From positions 1 to 6,425 of the forward strand of contig CAYSXI010000243.1 of assembly GCA_964434955.1 (NCBI GenBank): a DNA stretch of 6,425 nucleotides. Reading direction: 5' to 3'. This DNA comes from JANQLU01 sp964434955. GTDB taxonomy: Bacteria > Planctomycetota > Planctomycetia > Pirellulales > Pirellulaceae. Below, one piece after another: positions 1 to 5,033 of the stretch; position 1 is the stretch's first letter, and every line of letters starts with the position of its first letter. The notes below the pieces were generated by a model that saw nothing but the letters and a program-made list of their open reading frames with translations, had not been told where the DNA came from and searched no databases. The translations under genes were made by a program, and so were the position numbers.

Positions 1-166
1 TTGACCGCTTTCATCGAATACACCCTTTTCGGTGGTTGACCAATATCCCTTCAAGTTTGACCAAGAACCAATCATTATTCGTGGCTTTTTGAAAAGCGCG
101 ACAAAGCTGACAGTGACAAGCTCTCGAGCGCGCCAAATCGCACACCTCGCCCCGAACCGAGGTCAA
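1..166. repeat. TTGACC hexamer cluster, possible upstream activator sites
   Basis: TTGACC occurs at 1-6, 36-41 and 57-62, and its reverse complement GGTCAA at 161-166. The copies at 36 and 57 share the longer TTGACCAA and are 21 bases apart, about two helical turns, which would place them on the same DNA face. The copies lie roughly 40 to 205 bases upstream of the -24 element at 206, which covers the range where enhancer-binding activators of sigma-54 usually bind. Against this, the hexamer is not rare here: eight or so further copies are scattered through the coding regions. The repeats are directly visible; the activator role is inference. Confidence 0.3.
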
Positions 167-205
167 TGTACCCCGGAAATGCACGAGTTTCAGATTCGGC
201 CGGAC

Positions 206-221
206 TGGCATGTCGCTTGCA
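206..221 (+). promoter_or_regulatory. Sigma-54 (-24/-12) promoter for the HPF/Usp operon
   Basis: The bases read TGGCATG, four bases TCGC, then TTGCA. The sigma-54 consensus is TGGCACG-N4-TTGCA, so only one base (C to T) differs. The invariant GG is at 207-208 and the invariant GC at 219-220 with exactly 10 bases between them, the spacing sigma-54 requires. Transcription would begin about 12 bases past the GC, near 231-233, leaving a leader of roughly 73 bases before the ATG at 305. No equally good -35/-10 pair was noticed nearby. Sigma-54 promoters need an ATP-driven enhancer-binding activator, so this operon would be silent until a signal is received. Confidence 0.65.
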
Positions 222-255
222 TTGGATAGCAGGGGCAGAAAGCAGATAGAAGCAA

Positions 256-279
256 CGTGATCCCGCTTCGGCAATCACG
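256..279 (+). promoter_or_regulatory. Leader hairpin with cUUCGg tetraloop
   Basis: CGTGAT (256-261) pairs perfectly with ATCACG (274-279). Inside, GC (265-266) can pair with GC (271-272) around the loop TTCG (267-270), giving a C-UUCG-G tetraloop, one of the most stable RNA loops known. An internal loop, CCC against A, separates the two helices. The element lies about 25 bases after the predicted transcript start and ends 11 bases before the Shine-Dalgarno sequence at 291. No T-run follows, so it does not look like an intrinsic terminator. A role in mRNA stability or in binding a regulator is possible; function is inferred only from structure. Confidence 0.4.
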
Positions 280-304
280 AAAAAGTCTTTGGAGGTAACC
301 TGCA

Positions 305-679
305 ATGCAAGTTCGAATTCTTCTCAAGAACATTGATGACGAAAAAGCGACCAAACAACTGATCGATCGAAAACTACTCTTCGCGTTGGAGCGAATTTCG
401 AGTCGGGTCAGAGAAGTGATCGTCCATCTGGAAGATGAGAGTCCGTCTTCAGGAGCATTCGACGGATTGTGTCGAATCGATGTCGATGTGCAACCGGTTG
501 GGAATGTTCACGTCGCGGCACGAGCCGAAACGGTTTTTGACACGGTGTTGGCCGCTACAAGGAAGCTCGAAAAAGCGCTCAAGCACGAGTTTGATCGAGA
601 GAGACGGTCTTCGCGAATTCGCCATGAAAAATCAAAACGCCAGTTTGTTGAATCATTGATTGAAGACGACAACGCGTAG
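305..679 (+). CDS. HPF/RaiA family ribosome hibernation factor (short form)
   Basis: This 124-residue protein matches the 'sigma-54 modulation protein / ribosomal protein S30EA' family by pattern. It has a first beta strand (MQVRILLKNI), a helix rich in basic and hydrophobic residues (about 16-33), a strand at about 37-43 (EVIVHLE), the family-like segment G-x-x-x-x-x-C-R-I-D-V (about 50-60), a strand VHVAARAE and a second long helix (about 77-103). Family members sit in the decoding/mRNA channel of the 30S subunit and silence or dimerise ribosomes in starved cells. It is slightly longer than E. coli HPF (95) or RaiA (113) because of a charged tail, and it lacks the C-terminal dimerisation domain of long HPF, so whether it dimerises or only silences ribosomes cannot be told, and hpf or raiA cannot be chosen. 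The ATG at 305 has a strong Shine-Dalgarno GGAGGT (291-296) 8 bases upstream. It is the first gene of an operon with the universal stress protein 38 bases downstream, apparently driven by a sigma-54 promoter. Confidence 0.85.
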   Translation: MQVRILLKNIDDEKATKQLIDRKLLFALERISSRVREVIVHLEDESPSSGAFDGLCRIDVDVQPVGNVHVAARAETVFDTVLAATRKLEKALKHEFDRERRSSRIRHEKSKRQFVESLIEDDNA

Positions 680-680
680 T

Positions 681-712
681 TTGCTTCTTTCCACGCACCC
701 CCTGAAAGGCAA
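681..712 (+). promoter_or_regulatory. Hairpin hiding the Usp ribosome binding site
   Basis: TTGC (681-684) and CTTTC (687-691) can pair with GAAAG (704-708) and GCAA (709-712), giving nine base pairs with a two-base bulge (TT, 685-686) and a 12-base loop. The Shine-Dalgarno AAAGG (705-709) of the downstream gene is entirely inside the 3' arm. The HPF stop codon (677-679) lies just before the 5' arm, so a ribosome finishing HPF would cover and open that arm. The pairing is directly visible; translational coupling of the stress protein to HPF translation is the inference. Confidence 0.4.
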
Positions 713-717
713 GTACC

Positions 718-1692
718 ATGCAACGTTTCACCAAAATCCTTTTGGCAACCGATGGATCAAAAGGAGCGACGGCGGCTGAAGAGTCGGCTCTCTATCTCGC
801 CAAGAAACATGACGCCGAGCTGATCGTCGCTGACACGATGCGCAATCCGGGAGCGATTGAAAGCTGGTTTGTCAAAAATTCTGACGAGTTGTTTGATGCC
901 TTGGAGCACGAGAAGCAGGCAAAGCTTACCGAGATCGAGGAAAGCTTTCGTTCTCGTGGGATCAAAAACGTCTCAACCAGGCTTTTGCACGGACGAACTT
1001 CCGAGCAGCTTACACGCCTTGTGATTGAGGAAGATTGCGACTTGGTGATTCGCGCACGAAAGGGAACCTACAGTCGGCAAAACGGCATCTTTGGCATGAC
1101 GGCCATGAACCTGCTTCGCGTTTGTCCCTGTCCTGTTTTGCTGGTCAAGGAAGATCACCCCATCAACGCACCAAAAGTTCTTGCCTGCGTCGATGTCTAT
1201 GATGAGGAAGAAGCCAATCGTCCGATCATGGAATCCGCCAATCGTTTGGCCGAACAGGAAGGTCAAAGCGGGATCCTGTATTGTTGGAACCTGTTGGGAC
1301 ACGAGATGATTCGTCGTCGAATGGCTCCCGATCGATTCGAGCGGTTTCGCGATGACATTCGAGCGGAACGCGAAGAACGTTTTGAGGCGTTTCTGGAATC
1401 CTACGGGCGGCAAATTTCGGAGGAAAATGTATCGGCCGTATTCGGTGACCCCGAGAAAGTCATTTCCGAGTTTTCGGCCAGACACGAAATTGACGTCACC
1501 GTGATGGCAACCATCGCTCCGAACTCGCCCTTGAGCCGTTTATTGGGAAGCACCATCGAAAGCGTCTTGAGTCATCTCGACTCGAATCTTTTGGCGGTCA
1601 AGCCTGAGGGATTTGTTTCGCCCGTTGAGGCGGATATGGATTTGGGCGATCGATCCGGAGAGCAAATCGTTGGCTTGCCCTACGTCATGTAG
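718..1692 (+). CDS. Tandem universal stress protein, UspE-like
   Basis: This 324-residue protein has two UspA domains (about 4-146 and 152-296). Each begins with a hydrophobic strand (KILLATDGS; KVLACVDVY) and ends with the typical closing strand (CPCPVLLVK; SNLLAVKP). The length, tandem layout and the tail after the second domain (SPVEADMDLG) resemble E. coli UspE, a cytoplasmic stress-survival protein. The usual nucleotide loop is G-2x-G-9x-G-S/T. In domain 1 it reads A113, G116, G126, then M127; in domain 2 A264, A267, G277, S278. Both copies are therefore degenerate and ATP binding is doubtful, although D12 of the first strand is kept. The ATG at 718 has AAAGG (705-709) 8 bases upstream, within a predicted hairpin. 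It shares the operon with the hibernation factor, which suggests joint use in starvation or stress. It converges on the metallohydrolase gene, 21 bases away. Confidence 0.9.
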   Translation: MQRFTKILLATDGSKGATAAEESALYLAKKHDAELIVADTMRNPGAIESWFVKNSDELFDALEHEKQAKLTEIEESFRSRGIKNVSTRLLHGRTSEQLTRLVIEEDCDLVIRARKGTYSRQNGIFGMTAMNLLRVCPCPVLLVKEDHPINAPKVLACVDVYDEEEANRPIMESANRLAEQEGQSGILYCWNLLGHEMIRRRMAPDRFERFRDDIRAEREERFEAFLESYGRQISEENVSAVFGDPEKVISEFSARHEIDVTVMATIAPNSPLSRLLGSTIESVLSHLDSNLLAVKPEGFVSPVEADMDLGDRSGEQIVGLPYVM

Positions 1693-1695
1693 CAA

Positions 1696-1731
1696 CGCAA
1701 TTGAATTGCGACATCAACGATCGTCTGTCGC
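1696..1731. terminator. Overlapping palindromes between convergent genes
   Basis: Only 21 bases separate the two converging stop codons. They contain a perfect palindrome, CGCAATT-G-AATTGCG (1696-1710). A second inverted repeat overlaps it: GCGACA (1708-1713) with TGTCGC (1726-1731), enclosing the small palindrome ACGATCGT (1717-1724). The two hairpins share bases 1708-1710 and would exclude each other. Position suggests a shared terminator, but neither has a T-run on either strand, so a classical intrinsic terminator is not supported. Confidence 0.25.
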
Positions 1732-3993
1732 TTCAGCAAGGATCTTGCGGTAAGTCGCTCGCGCATGTTCGTAGGCGGCTTCCGCGTCCTTCAATTCCGC
1801 CTTCCGAATGAATCGTTTTTTGTTTTTCCAGCATTGATCAACGCTGTCGAGGCACCATTGCGCACTTTTTTTCGATGGCCAGATTGGCTTGTCATCTACA
1901 ACGACGAAAAAGGGATTGGTGTGACTTGAACCAAGAATTCGAATAGCGACCCAGCAACTTTCTTTCACCACATAGTCAAAACTGATTTCATTGATTTTGC
2001 CGTCCGCTTGGATTTGTTTTTTTTCCACCGGGAATCCGTTGACGACAAGTTCCAGCATGACGTCTCGGGTAACGCCGATGCGCGCACGTTCAATGTGCCA
2101 ATAGGGCTTTTGTGCAAAATGCCGTTTGGAAATTCCCCCGAGCGGTTTTTCACGTAGGAGCGCCGCGACATCCGCACGGATCTTTAGGCGGTCACCGCGG
2201 GTCGCCTGGATCTCGCTATCGTTTTCCCCCAGTTCGTTTTGATTGATCGAGAAATCCATCAAGTGGCTGCGTCCATCCGAAACATAGCAAGCACCTTTTG
2301 AAATTCCCTCGCACCATTGATCGTAAGTTAGCTTTCCCTCAAGCTTGACATAGGATCTGCCCAGTCCGACCCTTTCTCCATAGATGCAGGGGAAGTCCGT
2401 CTCGCCGCTGATTCGTGTTCGAAAACCGCAATTCAACGTGTGGTACCAGATGTTCATTTCCCAAGGATAAGGAGTGTCGCACATGGACATGAAATCAACT
2501 GCGGGGACCTTGACGCCTTTCTCCGGGCCTTCCACCCGATGCGTCACATCGACAATGTACTCGTTGGCGCCGATTCCGCTGTAGGGAGGAACGGTGTAGT
2601 TCGGCAACCGGTCGCTAGGAACTTCCAAGCCCCAGCCACTATGAGCCGGTCCGCAAACCGCCCCCTGTTTCTGCGCCCACTTGAGCGTGTTCAAACAGAG
2701 AGTGGGCCAATGATCGGTGGATTCACCGCCCGGATGAATTTGGGAATTGAGCCTCAGCAAACACAGGTGCCCGGACTGATGCGACCCAAAGCCGGAAACT
2801 TCAACGTCGTAGCGCAAAAGATAGGGGTATTGCGAGACCTTATCAATTTTCCCGCTGAAGAACTGTTTCTGGTAATCGAAACAGGGGCCCCAAGTCAGGT
2901 TAGCGCCAACTTTTAAGTCTTCGCCGATGCAGTGTCGCATCATGTCTGGCGCGTGAACTCCTTGGGTAGGATTGGAGTAGTGGGCACAGCCTGCGGCGTG
3001 AATGTGATGGTCTCCACTCCACCATTTCTTTTTCGAAGGGTCGATCCATCGAATCAAATCGAACTCGATCCCCTGCCCTGCCTTCTTGACCTCGATGTTT
3101 TTTGTTTGGGCATGGTATTCCGGGCCACGCGTGCATTTGACCCGATAGCTTCCTTCCGGCAACTCGATGGACTCTCCATCCTTGCGGTAAACCTGTCGTT
3201 GGAAATGAAAGTCAGGAGCGATCCGTTTTGCCTGGGAGGGATAGACGCGGCCAAGTGAATCCGTGATTTCAATTGCGGCGATCGTTGGTTTCCCATTCTC
3301 GTCTTTGATCGAAAGTTTGGTGGAAAGTGCTTTTCGGCAATTGAACGTCAAAGAAACATCGTTTCGAAACCCGATGTCCTGGCTTCCCTGTCCAACATCA
3401 AACGAAATCACGGCGGTCCTTTTTCCGGAGTCTCGGCTATAAATCAAGACCGGGCGGTATTCGAGTTTGATCCCGGTCAGCTTGACCGGCATGGGTCTTT
3501 GGTTGTAGCTGGTGATTTGCATCCAGCGATCCCGAACGTCCTCTTTTTTGCTTCCTGCGATCGGCAAGCCTTGCGGACTGCTGCTGCGCAACATGGACGT
3601 TACGCCGGCTTCGTTGTGGACTTTGACCAAAAACACCCGCCAGCCATTCTGGTTCAATTCCAAAGGGGCAATGCCGGCTGAGACTTTGACTCGCGATTCG
3701 GGGTTGATGTTGATGGCAGCCAAGCAAAACGGATCCAATGCTTGCTGGACCAGCTTGCGGATTTCCCCGTCGTCTTTTTCTTGGGCGGCTTGCCGGATCA
3801 AATCTCGTGATTTCTTTGGAAGCGGCTCACCAAGATACTTCATGGTTTCGCCCAACCGTTTGACTTGAGCCAGAAGTGGCTGCGTTTGCACATCGTCGAC
3901 CTGCGGCATCGTCTCCTGGGCGTATCCCCAAGTACCAAGATTCAAAAGGCCAAGGAATCCAGCGACCAGCCAACAAAGGGGCAAACGACTCAT
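1714..3993 (-). CDS. Secreted CehA/McbA-type PHP-like metallohydrolase
   Basis: The frame is open from an ATG at 4048-4050, but the better start is the ATG at 3991-3993. It has GGAGG (complement of 4001-4005) 7 bases upstream, begins a clean signal peptide (SRLPLCWLVAGFLGLLNLGTWGYA, cut probably after A25) and avoids overlapping the upstream gene. The product is then 759 residues. After the signal comes a beta-rich region (about 30-325) ending in a carboxypeptidase-regulatory-like stretch (LPEGSYRV, from about 279). The PHP-like core follows: D328-H329-H330-I-H332, H338, H347, H405 and H409 (SHQSGH), H451 (GPAHSG) and D533 (SGETDFP), all plausible metal ligands. A C-terminal region with the 'SSHTNP' and 'DQCWKNKKRFI' segments completes it. 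CehA/McbA family proteins hydrolyse ester-like bonds, for instance of carbaryl, but the substrate here is unknown. Its neighbour is a lipoprotein hydrolase 31 bases upstream, so both probably act on the cell envelope or outside the cytoplasm. Family assignment is by motif recognition, not a search. Confidence 0.8.
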   Translation of the reverse strand: MSRLPLCWLVAGFLGLLNLGTWGYAQETMPQVDDVQTQPLLAQVKRLGETMKYLGEPLPKKSRDLIRQAAQEKDDGEIRKLVQQALDPFCLAAININPESRVKVSAGIAPLELNQNGWRVFLVKVHNEAGVTSMLRSSSPQGLPIAGSKKEDVRDRWMQITSYNQRPMPVKLTGIKLEYRPVLIYSRDSGKRTAVISFDVGQGSQDIGFRNDVSLTFNCRKALSTKLSIKDENGKPTIAAIEITDSLGRVYPSQAKRIAPDFHFQRQVYRKDGESIELPEGSYRVKCTRGPEYHAQTKNIEVKKAGQGIEFDLIRWIDPSKKKWWSGDHHIHAAGCAHYSNPTQGVHAPDMMRHCIGEDLKVGANLTWGPCFDYQKQFFSGKIDKVSQYPYLLRYDVEVSGFGSHQSGHLCLLRLNSQIHPGGESTDHWPTLCLNTLKWAQKQGAVCGPAHSGWGLEVPSDRLPNYTVPPYSGIGANEYIVDVTHRVEGPEKGVKVPAVDFMSMCDTPYPWEMNIWYHTLNCGFRTRISGETDFPCIYGERVGLGRSYVKLEGKLTYDQWCEGISKGACYVSDGRSHLMDFSINQNELGENDSEIQATRGDRLKIRADVAALLREKPLGGISKRHFAQKPYWHIERARIGVTRDVMLELVVNGFPVEKKQIQADGKINEISFDYVVKESCWVAIRILGSSHTNPFFVVVDDKPIWPSKKSAQWCLDSVDQCWKNKKRFIRKAELKDAEAAYEHARATYRKILAEATDDR

Positions 3994-4004
3994 GAAACAT
4001 CCTC

Positions 4005-4030
4005 CGATAGATACGGAGTCGATGCTATCG
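4005..4030 (-). promoter_or_regulatory. Inverted repeat at the hydrolase/metallohydrolase junction
   Basis: Read on the - strand, CGATAG (4030-4025) pairs with CTATCG (4010-4005) around a 14-base loop. The 5' arm contains the TAG stop of the hydrolase (4027-4025), and the 3' arm ends on the first G of the Shine-Dalgarno GGAGG of the metallohydrolase. A ribosome terminating at the stop would disrupt it, so it could tie translation of the second gene to the first. Six pairs and a large loop make it weak. Confidence 0.25.
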
Positions 4031-4891
4031 TTCGTTTGCAGGCAGGACAACGAAATTGCGACGTCCCGGTTTTATCAGTTGCGACAAGAACTGATCAAAC
4101 GCCTGGCGATACGTTTCATTTTGTGGTGAACGATGCCCGCCGCCCTCGATAACCACGAACTGCTTTGGGCCAGGATGGGCCCGGTGAAGCTTTTTTGCGA
4201 GATCGATCGGGATGAGTCGATCGTGATCGCCATGCGATTGAAGCAGCGGGCCTTGGTAATTCTTGATCTTGGATTCGGAATCAAAGCGTTGACTCATTGC
4301 CAAGCGACAGGGAAGCCATGGAAATTTTCGACTCGCGACGTCTGGCAACGAATTGAAGGTGCTTGCCAAAACCAGGCCGCGAGCGCCATCCTTTGACGCC
4401 AAGTCGACCGCAACGGCCCCGCCCAATGATCGGCCCATCAACAGAATCTCTGATTCTGGAATTCCTTTCCGTTGTGCCAGCCAGCGACGAGCTGCACGAG
4501 CATCCTCGAGGATCCCTTGTTCGTCAGGTTTTCCGCCGCTTTTTCCATAGCCCCGGTAATCAAAAGTCAGCACGGCAATGTTGTGCCTTTCACGAAGCAT
4601 CAACAGCGTATCACCACGGCTGGATATGTTGCCGGCATTACCGTGACAGAAAAGCGCAATCGCGCTTGGGTTGGGATGATCCACGAACCAGCCGTGCAGT
4701 TGTGTTCCATCGGCCGATTCAAAATGAGCGTCCTCAAAAGGGAGCTTGCGGGCTTCCAGTTCTTTCGGAAAAGGAGCTGGCTGAAAAACCACCGACCGTT
4801 CCAGCCGATGAAGCGGAGATAGTGGCTTGAAGCTCTCGCAGCCGGCGAGCGAAATCGAAATTAGCGTAAGGAAGGCGATTCGGGCCGTCAT
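4025..4891 (-). CDS. Lipoprotein alpha/beta hydrolase (Bem46/YfhR-like)
   Basis: This 288-residue protein starts with a lipoprotein signal: hydrophobic residues 4-14 and lipobox L15-A16-G17-C18. The residue after Cys is Glu rather than Asp, so outer-membrane sorting is plausible. The alpha/beta-hydrolase fold is clear: oxyanion loop H83-G84-N85-A-G-N, the D111-Y-R-G-Y-G-x-S-G segment, nucleophile elbow G153-R-S155-L-G157, acid D224 in HGDHD, and H253 in GGGHR. All three catalytic residues are therefore present. The pattern fits the Bem46/ABHD13/YfhR-type serine hydrolases, whose substrates are mostly unknown, so an esterase, lipase or peptidase role is possible. The ATG at 4889-4891 has AAAGG (complement of 4900-4904) 8 bases upstream. 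The stop is 31 bases before the start of the metallohydrolase on the same strand, which suggests an operon of two exported hydrolases. It is divergent from the dipeptidyl-peptidase gene. Confidence 0.88.
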   Translation of the reverse strand: MTARIAFLTLISISLAGCESFKPLSPLHRLERSVVFQPAPFPKELEARKLPFEDAHFESADGTQLHGWFVDHPNPSAIALFCHGNAGNISSRGDTLLMLRERHNIAVLTFDYRGYGKSGGKPDEQGILEDARAARRWLAQRKGIPESEILLMGRSLGGAVAVDLASKDGARGLVLASTFNSLPDVASRKFPWLPCRLAMSQRFDSESKIKNYQGPLLQSHGDHDRLIPIDLAKKLHRAHPGPKQFVVIEGGGHRSPQNETYRQAFDQFLSQLIKPGRRNFVVLPANER

Positions 4892-5033
4892 GGTTCCACC
4901 CTTTCAGGCCGCTAGATAGCTGATTTCATTCCTTCGACACAAGCTCAATCGATGAGGTGCATTCAAAATAGGGGGCAGATACCTTATCTTGGAAACGCCA
5001 CCCAAGTATGGACTCGAACGTTCGGAGAATTTG
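4892..5033. promoter_or_regulatory. Divergent promoter region, no confident promoter
   Basis: These 142 bases separate the hydrolase unit (-) from the peptidase gene (+) and should hold both promoters. On the - strand, TTGTGT and CTATCT lie 17 bases apart just upstream of the hydrolase, a poor match to a -35/-10 pair. On the + strand, TTATCT (4984-4989) is a passable -10 but has no good -35. No sigma-54 pattern like that at 206-221 was found. The near end of each side carries a ribosome binding site: AAAGG for the hydrolase and GGAG (5024-5027) for the peptidase. Confidence 0.3.

Larger units (their letters stand above)
1..304. other. Non-coding region upstream of the hibernation/stress operon
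   Basis: No convincing gene lies here. Short open frames exist on both strands (for example 32-229 + and 11-274 -), but their translations resemble no family I recognise and they run across the promoter-like and hairpin elements. The first 36 bases are open in frame 1 and end at a TGA at 37-39, so they could be the last dozen codons of an upstream gene, but nothing confirms it. What the region does show is a cluster of TTGACC hexamers (1-166), two near-identical boxes GACAAAGCT (100-108) and GACAAGCT (115-122), a sigma-54 type promoter (206-221) and a leader hairpin (256-279). It is best read as a regulatory region for the operon starting at 305. Confidence 0.6.

Noticed and set aside
1..39. 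Possible C-terminal tail of an upstream + strand gene ending at the TGA at 37-39
   Set aside because: Only a dozen codons are visible and no family is recognisable, so it cannot be told from chance.
11..274. 87-codon open frame on the - strand
   Set aside because: It covers the sigma-54 type promoter and leader hairpin region, resembles no known family and shows no clear ribosome binding site.
973..1485. Long open frame on the - strand inside the universal stress protein gene
   Set aside because: The + strand frame has two clear Usp domains; the opposite frame is a shadow without recognisable motifs.
2440..2916. 158-codon + strand open frame inside the metallohydrolase gene
   Set aside because: It runs opposite the conserved metal-binding core, and its translation has no recognisable domain or signal.
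700..4908. Identical CCTGAAAGG at 701-709 (+) and 4900-4908 (-), both with AAAGG 8 bases before an ATG
   Set aside because: Both are ribosome binding sites, where such similarity is expected; flanks do not match further, so a shared regulator is not supported.
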